Positions 36,988 to 45,755 of a stretch of 57,167 nt of DNA are shown piece by piece. The stretch spans positions 1 to 57,167 of the forward strand of contig CAISJV010000072.1 of assembly GCA_903885795.1 (NCBI GenBank), in the 5' to 3' direction. The stretch comes from an uncultured delta proteobacterium (lineage in GTDB: Bacteria > Desulfobacterota > Syntrophia > Syntrophales > UBA8958). Position numbers and translations under genes: made by a program. Under the pieces are notes generated by a model. That model saw nothing but the letters and a program-made list of their open reading frames with translations. It ran no database searches and was not told the DNA's origin. Position 1 is the first letter of the stretch. Each line of letters begins with the position of its first letter.

Positions 36988-37509
36988 ATGGATAATACAA
37001 AAAGGCGAGTGTTTTACAGCTTCCATTACAAACCGGACGTTATACGTGCATCACAGGTCCGCCAAATTGGCGCGATCGAAGGAAACAAGTCGGCCACTGA
37101 CAATGAGTGGGAAAAGATCACAGGTGGAAAAGACGAGGCTGCAAAAGACAAGGCTATAAAAAAATGGATAGCAGATCAAATGGAAGGACGGACATGCACC
37201 GTTGTCCTTGTTGGACAAAACACGGCAAATAGGAAATGGATAAACCATGAAATCGTCACTTCTTGGAACGATGGCAAGGGTGTTGTTGGTATTTACATAC
37301 ACGGATTAAAGAATTTCGAGGGTGTGGTTTCGACACAAGGGAATAACCCCTTCGATTACATAACTTTTGGTGAGCCCAAGAAGAAGCTGTCTTCTGTCGT
37401 GAAGTGTTACAACCCTGCAGGCAGCAACAGTAAAGAACGGTATGCATGGATAGAAAAGCACCTGTCGAACGCTATCGAAGAGGCCATCATAATACGCAAA
37501 GCGAACTGA
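36988..37509 (+). CDS. ThsB-like TIR domain protein 2
   Basis: A 173-aa TIR-like protein of the same family as its upstream neighbour but clearly diverged. RRVFYSFHYKPDVIRASQVR opens the domain, and NRKWINHEIVTSWNDGKG holds the presumed catalytic Glu, followed by VVGIYIHGL. The start at 36988 has AAGGAGGTGA just upstream; an ATG at 36961 is a longer alternative with no ribosome site. Having two different TIR sensors feeding one effector is seen in some Thoeris loci and is thought to broaden phage recognition. An arrangement in which only one partner is catalytic cannot be excluded, although both keep the Glu. Confidence 0.87.
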   Translation: MDNTKRRVFYSFHYKPDVIRASQVRQIGAIEGNKSATDNEWEKITGGKDEAAKDKAIKKWIADQMEGRTCTVVLVGQNTANRKWINHEIVTSWNDGKGVVGIYIHGLKNFEGVVSTQGNNPFDYITFGEPKKKLSSVVKCYNPAGSNSKERYAWIEKHLSNAIEEAIIIRKAN

Positions 37510-37573
37510 TGCATATAATGCCATAAGTGCATCCCACGTTTTATGCCTTACGAATAAGCTAGGGGCCAAACGA

Positions 37574-39238
37574 ATGGATATCCCACGCAACCCCTCCAGT
37601 CCCCTCTATGGAGTCCGTATCTGGCTTTCAGGTGCTGTCCCACGGGAGGTTAATGAACAGCAACGCCTCGCAATTCTTGAGTTTGTCGGACAATTTGCAG
37701 CAACGGTGTACCGAGCAGGCGGGCACATCGTTCACGGCAGTCACCCAAGTTTCACCCCCATTTTGCTAGATGAGGCAAAAAAACATCGCAAAAATGGCGG
37801 ACGTAAGGATTGTCTGACTTTAGCGGTTTCAAAGCTATGGTCGAAGGATACGAACGTTGTCCCCGTGCAGGATTGGCGTGAGACCTGTACAGTCTACGAG
37901 ATACCAGAGGCGACCGGCGAGCCGGTCAGAGATAATAGTTTGCAGGAGCTGCGCAACTGGATGTCAGACAATTGCGACGCTTTCGTTGCTGTTGGAGGGA
38001 TGTGGTGGAAAGAAGTTGCGGGCCGCTCCGGTGTTCCCCTGGAGGCTGGTCTCGCAATCGAACGCGGAGTCCCTTGCTTCCTTCTTGGTGGACTGGACGG
38101 TGCTGCTCATGATTATGTAAGAGATCATCCGGAAGTAATTAGATCGCTGAAAAACGGCCTGGACGAAGCCACCAACCAAAGTCTAGCCACAGAAGATAAC
38201 GTTGGCGGCATTGTGCAGCGCGTTTGTGATCAGCTTTCTCGGCTGCCGCTGGTTCGTGGTCGTGTCTCTGATGGTATCTCGTTTCGAATCCTGGCACTGG
38301 ACGGGGGTGGCATAAAGGGCGCATTCACGGCGTCTGTTCTTGCAACCTTGGAGGACTCGCTTGGCCTTTCGATCGTGGATCAATTCGATATGGTTGCCGG
38401 CACCTCTACCGGTGGTATCTTAGCCATCGGGTTAGGGATGGGGTTGCATTCTCAAAAATTATTGCAATTTTACCGTGAGCGTGGCCCTGTGATTTTCCCC
38501 GTCACGCGGCTTCACCAACAATGGTGGCGCAAGGTCCGCCACTTTTTCCAACCCAAGTATTCCCAGGGTGTGCTGCTTCGGGAGTTGAGGAAAGCGTACT
38601 TTCTGGACGATCAAAAAAAGGTTTTGGGTGACTCGAAGTGTCGGTTGGTTGTTCCCGCATATGATGCCGTCAGCGGAGCCTGTCATATTTTTAGAACGCC
38701 GCATCACCCACTCCTAAAGTCTGACGAGTTTACGAATGCTGCTGAAGTTGCGTTGGCGACTGCGGCCGCTCCCACTTATTTCTCTGCTGCAAAAGTTCGC
38801 AATATGATCGCGAATACAGCTTATTTTGACGGTGGAGTCTGGGCGAACTGCCCTGCTATGGCAGCAATTGTCGAAGCGGTGTGTTACTTGGAAGTTCCCC
38901 TTGATCGCATCGATATTTTAAGCATCGGAACAACTGAAGAACCATTTACTGTAAAGAAGATGGCACGGTCTGGGGTTATGCGCTGGGGGAAAACCCTAAT
39001 TGAATTGCTAATGAACGCGCAAGTGGAATCATCCGTACAGCATGCAGAACGCCTCGTAGGGGAACCTAGGTTCCTACGAGTTAACACCGTCACAAATCCA
39101 GGAATGTACTCACTGGACAGTTCGAAAGAAATTGAGGACCTTATAACGTTGGGGAACAAGAAAGCTTCTGATCCCGCCATTCTGTACCAGGTGAAATCCC
39201 GTTTTCTCAACGGTGTTGCTTCTATGCCTTGGAGGTAA
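37574..39238 (+). CDS. SLOG-patatin effector: N-terminal SLOG-like sensor, C-terminal patatin-like phospholipase
   Basis: A 554-aa fusion. Residues about 12-200 look like a SLOG (Rossmann-like nucleotide-sensing) domain: VRIWLSGAVP, GGHIVHGSHPSF (47-60), then DAFVAVGG and SGVPLEAGLAIERGVPCFL. Residues about 237-450 are a patatin-like phospholipase. The oxyanion motif is DGGGIKG (243-249), the nucleophile elbow GTSTG has Ser278, and the catalytic Asp is in DGG (418-420), so all key residues are present. In Thoeris, the SLOG domain of ThsA binds the TIR-made signal and switches on its SIR2 NADase. Here the fusion predicts that the signal switches on lipid hydrolysis and membrane damage. It follows the second TIR gene by 64 bp on the same strand. 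Confidence 0.85.
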   Translation: MDIPRNPSSPLYGVRIWLSGAVPREVNEQQRLAILEFVGQFAATVYRAGGHIVHGSHPSFTPILLDEAKKHRKNGGRKDCLTLAVSKLWSKDTNVVPVQDWRETCTVYEIPEATGEPVRDNSLQELRNWMSDNCDAFVAVGGMWWKEVAGRSGVPLEAGLAIERGVPCFLLGGLDGAAHDYVRDHPEVIRSLKNGLDEATNQSLATEDNVGGIVQRVCDQLSRLPLVRGRVSDGISFRILALDGGGIKGAFTASVLATLEDSLGLSIVDQFDMVAGTSTGGILAIGLGMGLHSQKLLQFYRERGPVIFPVTRLHQQWWRKVRHFFQPKYSQGVLLRELRKAYFLDDQKKVLGDSKCRLVVPAYDAVSGACHIFRTPHHPLLKSDEFTNAAEVALATAAAPTYFSAAKVRNMIANTAYFDGGVWANCPAMAAIVEAVCYLEVPLDRIDILSIGTTEEPFTVKKMARSGVMRWGKTLIELLMNAQVESSVQHAERLVGEPRFLRVNTVTNPGMYSLDSSKEIEDLITLGNKKASDPAILYQVKSRFLNGVASMPWR

Positions 39239-39569
39239 TTTAAAAGTGGGGTGACAAGAAATTGTCTTTTCGACGTTTTTGAGTCGTACAAGTTCTGAAT
39301 GCAGTTTAGAATACTTTGCGAAATTATGGTGACGCCATACTAAATTATCAGTGGGTAAAAACTGCATTTCTATCGTAAATAATCGATTCTTTCATATAGG
39401 CCAAAACGTTTGTTTGTAGGTGTAACGGCAACCACCGATATTTATTATCTTGCTAATATTCAAGATAGGGAAACCCCGCCAAGCGGCTTGACGGGACTGG
39501 TGCTTTGACAAATGGATGGATTTGGGTTCTTGGGTTTTACAAGTAGCTCACGGCTTTTTGAATTACCAC
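39239..39569. other. Convergent gap between effector and polymerase genes
   Basis: No gene. It holds an inverted repeat, ATGCAGTTT with AAACTGCAT, about 60 bp apart (near 39299 and 39359), and a GC-rich hairpin near 39475-39495. Confidence 0.4.
39475..39495 (-). terminator. Possible terminator between convergent genes
   Basis: Arms CCCGCCAAGC and GCTTGACGGG pair with one mismatch. Read on the minus strand the hairpin is followed by GTTTCCC, a weak T-tract, so it would best serve the polymerase operon. Confidence 0.4.
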
Positions 39570-41540
39570 TTATTCTTTACTCCATACGGCATTGACCGTG
39601 ACACCCACTCCAACAGGTATTGACTTGATATAATCTTGGCCAGCCCGAATCATTTCCCGTCTTACAATGTCCCTGACAACCTCAGCCTGGTCTTCCCTTA
39701 CCTCAATGACAATCTCGTCATGAACCAAATTCACAATTTTGGCTTGGTATCCCATCAGGCTTTCCGACAGATAGAGGATTGCTTTTTTCAGGATATCGCC
39801 ACATGTTCCTTGAATCGGCGTGTTTTTGCCTTTCCTCTCAAGTGATTTCTGGCTTGCAAAAGAATCCGGCGAGGGGAAAAACCTTTTCCTACCGCCTAAC
39901 GTCACCGTATAAAGGTTTTCTACGGCTTTCTTGCCTAATGTCTCCAAGGTATTCCTCACTTTAGGATATGCCTGGAAATATGAGTGGATAAAGCTTTCTG
40001 CTTTTTCTATACTGATGTTAAGCCCTTCGCTGAGTCCCTTTGCACTCATCCCGTAGCAGAGACCAAAATTTATGGTTTTTGCAATGCCACGCTGTTCATT
40101 GGGCACTTTATCAATGGGAAGATTGAACATTTCTGCTGCTGTCCGAGTGTGCAAATCCTGTCCGGTTCGATAGGCGCTAAGGAATGCATCGTCCTGGCTG
40201 AATTCTGCGAGTATCCGCAGCTCAATCTGGCTGTAATCGGCGGTGATGATCTTGAATCCGTCGGGCGCTGAAAACAAGTCCCGCCATTCCTGATTATGTG
40301 GTATCTGTTGCACATTCGGTTTCTGGCAAGTGAAGCGACCTGCCTCAGTTCCCAACTGGAAAAATTGTGGATGAATCCGCCCTGTCTTCTCGTTGATGTG
40401 CTTCGGTAGTTTATCCACGAAGGATGTAAGCAGCTTCGTTGTTTTCCGATATTCAACAAGTGTCTTGGCGAAGGGATGATCGATCTTTTCCAATATCTCA
40501 ATTCCAGTGCCTTCAACGTTAAAACCGAAAGATATAAGTGCTTGCTTGACCTGAACCGTCGACCGGTAATTCATATCAGCGCCTTCTTTGAACAACGATG
40601 GGTGTTTGTCCATGATCCCGGATTCCTTGACGATATCGTGCAGCTTTTCAATAATTTGCGCTTCTTCCTTGAGCAACCGCGCTCTCATGAGCTCAATCTT
40701 TGCAGTGTCAAAGTTTACCCCTGCCAGTTCTATATTTACGATTGCCGGGGTAATCGCAAATTCCAGCAGGGCAATATCCTTCAAGTCCGCTTTTGCTATG
40801 GCTTCGGCCTGAATCTTGAAAATCGGCTCCAGATGCTTAACATCATCGGCTGCATAGCGGATTTGATCATCAGAGAAAGCTTCTCCGGCGATGAAAGAGG
40901 TTTGCAAAGCTTTGTCCAATTCAATCTTCAGGTATTTGCGGCAAACTGCTTTAAGGGAATGATCGCCGCGTTGGGATATGCCAGCGGTTAACAACTGTTC
41001 GGCAAGCATGGTGTCGAAAAGACTTCTGAAGTGAATTTCGCCGTTGCCGAAGATATGATATTTAATGAATTTCATGTCAAACAGACCGTTATGGAAGATC
41101 TTGAGGATGCTAACATCTTCAAGTATTTTTTTAAGACCGCTATAGATAAAGGGTTTACTGTGATCCTGTAGGATTGCGGACACGTCAATCATAAAGATGC
41201 GGTTACCGGCCATGAGTTGAATTAAAACAAGTTCAGAGCTGAAAGGATCGAGTCCGGTGGTTTCCGTGTCCATGAAGGCCTTCCGGATAGCATTTTTGTA
41301 GATGTAGTCCTCCATATCGGCCAAGCCGTCTTCGTGGCGGATGATCGTTATTACTTTTTCCCCCTCTGGCAGTGCCGGGCGCTTTATAAGATAGTCCATC
41401 ACTTCCGCTTTACGCTCCCTAATTGCGGGGATGAATTTCTGGATAACATCTTCCGGTCCGTCTATAATAAGCTGATCCTGATCAAGCGACAGGGTGATTC
41501 CATTATCGTGTAACGATGCGAAGAGCCTTTCTGTATTCAT
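39570..41540 (-). CDS. Family A DNA polymerase with 3'-5' exonuclease domain
   Basis: A 656-aa polymerase of the PolA/phage type without a 5'-3' nuclease domain. The first 50 residues resemble a TubC_N-type docking helix bundle. About 85-250 is a DnaQ-like proofreading exonuclease (FMDTETTGLDPF, then YAADDVKHL). The polymerase core has motif A DYSQIELRILAEF, motif B QRGIAKTINFGLCYG and motif C VHDEIVIEV. It is an independent replicative enzyme for the island. The start codon overlaps the primase-helicase stop by 4 bp (ATGA), so translation is coupled. Confidence 0.92.
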   Translation of the reverse strand: MNTERLFASLHDNGITLSLDQDQLIIDGPEDVIQKFIPAIRERKAEVMDYLIKRPALPEGEKVITIIRHEDGLADMEDYIYKNAIRKAFMDTETTGLDPFSSELVLIQLMAGNRIFMIDVSAILQDHSKPFIYSGLKKILEDVSILKIFHNGLFDMKFIKYHIFGNGEIHFRSLFDTMLAEQLLTAGISQRGDHSLKAVCRKYLKIELDKALQTSFIAGEAFSDDQIRYAADDVKHLEPIFKIQAEAIAKADLKDIALLEFAITPAIVNIELAGVNFDTAKIELMRARLLKEEAQIIEKLHDIVKESGIMDKHPSLFKEGADMNYRSTVQVKQALISFGFNVEGTGIEILEKIDHPFAKTLVEYRKTTKLLTSFVDKLPKHINEKTGRIHPQFFQLGTEAGRFTCQKPNVQQIPHNQEWRDLFSAPDGFKIITADYSQIELRILAEFSQDDAFLSAYRTGQDLHTRTAAEMFNLPIDKVPNEQRGIAKTINFGLCYGMSAKGLSEGLNISIEKAESFIHSYFQAYPKVRNTLETLGKKAVENLYTVTLGGRKRFFPSPDSFASQKSLERKGKNTPIQGTCGDILKKAILYLSESLMGYQAKIVNLVHDEIVIEVREDQAEVVRDIVRREMIRAGQDYIKSIPVGVGVTVNAVWSKE

Positions 41541-44500
41541 ATTGCCACCCTGGAATAAGTAGTGTCCCCTTTCTTATAAGAGGCGATTAAGGATTCCGTC
41601 TTGTCGGAGATACCCAAAGGTTCCTGCTGTCTTGGATAGATAGAAGCAGTGGGAATTGGACCGCCACCATCGTCGGCAGCGTCAGCGATAACGATAAGAT
41701 CTTGATGTAAATCAATTATTTCTTTCTTTGCGGGTGACGGTTCTGGTGACGCTTCCGGAACGCGACAAGTTGGATCGTCTACCTTGAAGATTTTGACGGT
41801 TCTTGCCCCACCATGGCTGCTGCGTGATGCCACGATTTCAATTCCCGACGTCCTCAACGCCGTGGCAGATCTTTTCAACTTGGACGTCAGCGCATTAGCC
41901 GCCTTCGGCCATTGCTTTTGCCGCTTTGTTTGCTCTTCAGCCTTGTCATTTAGGTGTTTCAACAAGTCGGTTGCAGTGCCTTCCCAGCCATTCGGGTTAG
42001 CCTCTATGAATGATCTGACGGCAGTTGCTAGAATATCGGCGTCAAGGGCCAGTTCGACGGCTTCGGTTGCATTTTTATCGTACTGTTTCATGAACTCTCC
42101 TGGCTCCCAAGGCAATGACTCTTCCGCCGCGACAACCCATGCTGCAAAATCAGCCATACGGGGAAGGCGATCGAGTTTCGTTGTTCCGATGTTCCGTAAC
42201 GCGCAAGACACAGCGGAGAGCAAGGCTCCCAGAATACCTGGTGCATCGTCATAGAAATTGTCCCACAGCTCCTTCTCCGTAATGCGCCGGTCTGCGGGAA
42301 TCGGCTTCAAGTTGATGATAATTGAGCGGTCGGCCAGGTCATGCCGCGTGATGATATCGTCTATAGAATTCAGAATTGTGGCGCGGGTCGCATTAAAAAT
42401 GCTTTCTTCGTCATCTGCAAAAAGCGTCCTGGTGGAAAAACCACCCCCGGTAGCAAGCCTACAAATGGCGTCACTGGCCCATACTGGCAAAACTGAGAGG
42501 TTGTCGAAGGCTAGGACCCACCCATTGTTTGCCGCTATCATCAAATCTCTGACTTCTTTTGGCGTCGTCCGTAACGGTGATGTGGCGGCATCAACCAAGG
42601 CTTTCAAAATTCGTTCTGCTGTACTCTTTGCACTACCCTGTTCGCCGGTCAAAACGAGCACCGGATAAGGACCAGTGTCCTTCATGGTTGATATCAACCA
42701 CCCCACAATGAGCTTGAAGTCCTCTGGGTTCATGAGGTTCAGATATCCCTGCAACGATTCAAGAGAACCGTTATTGATAGGATACGGTAAGGGGGCCATG
42801 CCTTTTGTTCTGCGGAATTTAACCGGGGGGCGTTGAATAATCTGCCAGCCGGAAGGCTTAACTTCAATAACCTCCCACCGGTCGTTTGTCATGTCGATGT
42901 AAATCGAATCACCTTTCCCGGCGACGCGGATATGGACCGTTTCTTCCTTTCCTTCAAATTGCGCCTTCGCTTCAATGACTCCGAGGGCATCCTGGATCGC
43001 TTGCGCCGACGGTGGTCTGTTTGTTTCTTGGTAAAACCTGTGTTTCAAGTGATTCTTGAAGCCCCTGCTTTTGATCTGCCATGTTTCGTAATGCTCATCA
43101 ACTTTGAATGTGGCAAACGGATTACCGTCAAGGTCGTGGAAAAGCTCAGCCTCAACTGCCAGTTCGACCAGACGTTGCGATTGTGTCTGATCTTCCTGCG
43201 GCAACGCCGCTTTTCGTGACTTCAAAAGGTCATTCACCGTTTGCTGGCTCAATGCCAGGCCTGCTTTTTGGGCTTCCAGAAAGAACCGTGCTGTCTCTTT
43301 ATCAGTCGACGTCAAGGTGACCTCGGCGAATTGCTTCAACTTCATGTAATCATCAAAGGCATTGCCAGACAATTCAATTTCGCCAAGCAAGGCGCTTAAA
43401 TCTTCCGGCATGATCCCAGCAAAGCGTATTGGAGAAGCTTTACGGGGCGTGCCAGAAGCCTCTATCGACACCGGAAGTTTGCACTGGCAACGCGATGCAT
43501 CGAAGTCCGGGAAGTGTCGCATGACGAGTTCCCGCAAAGCGTCGCAACCATAAGGCGCGGTCTTGTCCTTGTTTAATTCCAGATAGTGCCGCGTTTTGCT
43601 CTCGTTGAAGTCAGGACCACCGCCGATGATGCGCCGGATGAATTCCAGATTTGTTTCCAAATCCCCCAGCGCCAAGCTGAAAGCAGATATTCCAAGCCTC
43701 ACGTCATGGGGCATGGATACCCCGCTGGTTCCTTTTGCGCTCAGGAATCCCATCAAATGGCATCGGTCGAAGATCCGGTCGATATTGCGAAATGAGGAGG
43801 AAAAGCTACTTTTCTCAGCTGGCTTACGTTCCGGCGGAATTTCCACAGGAATCGACAAGAAGTCGTTTCGCAACTTCTCGTCGGCCTGTGTCGGAATGGC
43901 GGATAGAAAGGCGCTGACCCGTTGTGGCCTGTCCGGCTCATCGGGGTAGGTATAGACCTTTGTCCCTGGTATTTTCGTCAATCTGTGAAGCTCGAAGATT
44001 GACGGGTCAATTTCAATGCCTTCCTGTTGGAAGCGTTCTCTGAAGCGGGCTCCCCATGCTTTCAGGCGGGCTGCCATTTCTCGCCTGTTGCTTGCGTTGA
44101 TTTCAATCTCCGGTATCGGCATAAAAAGCCAACAGCCAGACCCACTATCCATTAAAACAGGTTGCTGATATTCAATGGTCCCGCTCGACAATACCGAACT
44201 GATCGACTGAGCCACCTTTAAGCATGCTAGTTTTTCTCCATCGGTAGCGTTAGCCTTCAGTTTATTACCGCTCTCGTCTCTTGGTTTACAGGCATCCAGA
44301 TCAACGGCGAGGATTCGCAACGCCGCTACATCGGTTCCGGATGCCGCTGTTCCTTTTGCGAGCAGCTCCTTTTTCCGTGGTTGTAGCCCGGCATAGCAGG
44401 TGAATCCAACGGAGTTGTGAGCAACAACTGATTGAATAAACTTCGTTTTATCGGAGCAATACTCCGTATGTGTAGTCCCGTCGGGCTTGATGAAAAAGGC

Positions 44501-44584
44501 TTCAATGACGCCCAACGGGGATTCTAGGAGGCCATAAAAGGCCTCCATGTCTCGGTACTGTTTCTGCGGGATTTGAATATTCAT
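41537..44584 (-). CDS. Primase-helicase replication protein
   Basis: A 1,015-aa two-part protein. The N-terminal third resembles an archaeo-eukaryotic-type primase/prim-pol: AVDLDACKP gives the Asp-x-Asp pair and a His-containing segment (FELHRLTKIPGTK) follows. The C-terminal half is an AAA+/SF3-like motor with VLTGEQGSAKST (Walker A), WVLAFDNLS (Walker B-like) and RATILNSIDD (sensor). Such fusions start replication on satellites and integrative plasmids such as P4. It lies 13 bp after the SSB-like gene and overlaps the polymerase. Confidence 0.85.
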   Translation of the reverse strand: MNIQIPQKQYRDMEAFYGLLESPLGVIEAFFIKPDGTTHTEYCSDKTKFIQSVVAHNSVGFTCYAGLQPRKKELLAKGTAASGTDVAALRILAVDLDACKPRDESGNKLKANATDGEKLACLKVAQSISSVLSSGTIEYQQPVLMDSGSGCWLFMPIPEIEINASNRREMAARLKAWGARFRERFQQEGIEIDPSIFELHRLTKIPGTKVYTYPDEPDRPQRVSAFLSAIPTQADEKLRNDFLSIPVEIPPERKPAEKSSFSSSFRNIDRIFDRCHLMGFLSAKGTSGVSMPHDVRLGISAFSLALGDLETNLEFIRRIIGGGPDFNESKTRHYLELNKDKTAPYGCDALRELVMRHFPDFDASRCQCKLPVSIEASGTPRKASPIRFAGIMPEDLSALLGEIELSGNAFDDYMKLKQFAEVTLTSTDKETARFFLEAQKAGLALSQQTVNDLLKSRKAALPQEDQTQSQRLVELAVEAELFHDLDGNPFATFKVDEHYETWQIKSRGFKNHLKHRFYQETNRPPSAQAIQDALGVIEAKAQFEGKEETVHIRVAGKGDSIYIDMTNDRWEVIEVKPSGWQIIQRPPVKFRRTKGMAPLPYPINNGSLESLQGYLNLMNPEDFKLIVGWLISTMKDTGPYPVLVLTGEQGSAKSTAERILKALVDAATSPLRTTPKEVRDLMIAANNGWVLAFDNLSVLPVWASDAICRLATGGGFSTRTLFADDEESIFNATRATILNSIDDIITRHDLADRSIIINLKPIPADRRITEKELWDNFYDDAPGILGALLSAVSCALRNIGTTKLDRLPRMADFAAWVVAAEESLPWEPGEFMKQYDKNATEAVELALDADILATAVRSFIEANPNGWEGTATDLLKHLNDKAEEQTKRQKQWPKAANALTSKLKRSATALRTSGIEIVASRSSHGGARTVKIFKVDDPTCRVPEASPEPSPAKKEIIDLHQDLIVIADAADDGGGPIPTASIYPRQQEPLGISDKTESLIASYKKGDTTYSRVAI

Positions 44585-44597
44585 AGTGCTTTTACTC

Positions 44598-45173
44598 CTA
44601 AGCCCAAGGATTAGCCGTGCTTTTTGGCGAGGCCACTGGCGTAACTGGGCTTGGCGTAGCGATTTCAGGATTGTATTGGTTCTGTTGCTCGTCGCGTAAA
44701 GATTTTATGAGCGTAAAATTCACTACATTGAACGTACGTTGCTTACCTGGTACCGATTTCACCTTAAGCTGCGTGAGGGCCTCGTTCGGGCGCAGGCCAG
44801 ATTGCCTTAACGATTTCAGGTACGGGGAGAGGTATGATTTTGTAGTTGTTGTTGCCAGGCTAAGGCCGATTAAACCGCCGCCACCGATGTCAATTTTGAG
44901 ATCGGTGTGCAAGGTGAATCCATCCGGGGCATCTTGGCCTGAGAAAGGAATTTTTTCTGGTTTATTGCCAGTCCACTTTGCGTAGTGTGGAAAGACACCC
45001 ACAATAACGCCCATGATTTCTGGCACGATCTCATTATTCATCAGAAATCCGCCATCGGACGGTTTAATCCATACGAGGTTCTTGTCAGACAGACGTTCAA
45101 TGAGGTCCAGAGCTTCATCAGGGATTTCAATATTTACGCTATTATTGTTTTTATTTGTCATATCAACGGTCAT
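44598..45173 (-). CDS. Small replication-operon protein, possibly single-strand DNA binding
   Basis: A 191-aa protein with a beta-rich middle (HTDLKIDIGGGGLIGLSLATT, FNVVNFTLI) and a flexible Pro/Thr tail ending NPWA. By position (first gene of the replication operon) and size it may be a single-strand DNA-binding protein, but I do not recognise the family and no OB-fold signature is certain. AGGAG lies 7 nt before the ATG. Confidence 0.55.
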   Translation of the reverse strand: MTVDMTNKNNNSVNIEIPDEALDLIERLSDKNLVWIKPSDGGFLMNNEIVPEIMGVIVGVFPHYAKWTGNKPEKIPFSGQDAPDGFTLHTDLKIDIGGGGLIGLSLATTTTKSYLSPYLKSLRQSGLRPNEALTQLKVKSVPGKQRTFNVVNFTLIKSLRDEQQNQYNPEIATPSPVTPVASPKSTANPWA

Positions 45174-45312
45174 TTTTATTCTCCTAATATTTTATTTTTT
45201 TGGTCTTGCTGACGATCCTTTAACAGGCGGCACTTGGGTAGAGTCTCGCGATTTTAAATCGTCACTAAAAATTAATAATAATTGCAACATGTTTAAATAA
45301 GGTCTGGTAGAT

Positions 45313-45456
45313 GGTGACGATGGTGACAGTCTTTTCCCTCGCTCATTCTGAGAGCACTTAATCTTTCGGTTCTTTAACCGTAATATCTTCTGGCGTGTCT
45401 TGCCGTTCAAGGCTGTCAGCAGGAAACAAACCGAAGGAATCGTCACCATCGTCACC
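45313..45456. repeat. Inverted iteron-like repeats (candidate origin)
   Basis: GGTGACGATGGTGAC at 45313-45327 is exactly complementary to GTCACCATCGTCACC at 45442-45456. Each arm is itself a tandem of GGTGAC. Initiators of P4-like elements bind GGTGA-type iterons next to their replication genes; whether this one does is inference. Confidence 0.55.
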
Positions 45457-45600
45457 ACCGCCCCCTCTCTGCCCCTAGTCGTTTGGCTTAGAAGGGGCGT
45501 ATGTTTTTTTCTCTCTTTCCTCCTTTCCCGTTTACCGCAACCTTTGTTCCAACTGTGAACTGGTTACGTTTGATATGAGGATAATCAATTTTTATGCCAA

Positions 45601-45640
45601 ACGAAAAAAAGCGACCAGAGATGATTCCAGTCGCTTGATT
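45601..45640 (-). terminator. Intrinsic terminator of the AAA+ regulator gene
   Basis: On the minus strand AAGCGAC (45630-45636) pairs with GTCGCTT (45609-45615) and is followed by a run of seven T. It lies 116 bp past the regulator's stop. Confidence 0.7.
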
Positions 45641-45755
45641 ATAAAGGTGATTTGTCTATGTCTTGAGTTGTTGACGGTTGGGGGCTAGAAGCGATAGTTG
45701 CCCTTAAGCCCCTCCATGCTATGAAATAAAATAAGCAATGTATTAAATATGGTAA

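Larger units (their letters stand above)
45174..45755. other. Control/origin-like gap upstream of the replication operon
   Basis: No gene I can support. It contains the paired GGTGACGAT-type repeats, a CGGTT/AACCG hairpin between them and, to the right, the terminator of the AAA+ regulator. Being just upstream of the replication genes, it is the best candidate for the element's origin and for the operon's promoter. Confidence 0.5.

Noticed and set aside
29083-39238. Complete restriction-modification, CBASS, retron or BREX system in the cargo zone
   Set aside because: No separate restriction subunit, CD-NTase, reverse transcriptase or BREX core gene could be seen on either strand.
45192-45458. 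Minus-strand ORF of 88 codons between the replication operon and the AAA+ gene
   Set aside because: It lies across the inverted iteron repeats, has no ribosome site and resembles no protein.
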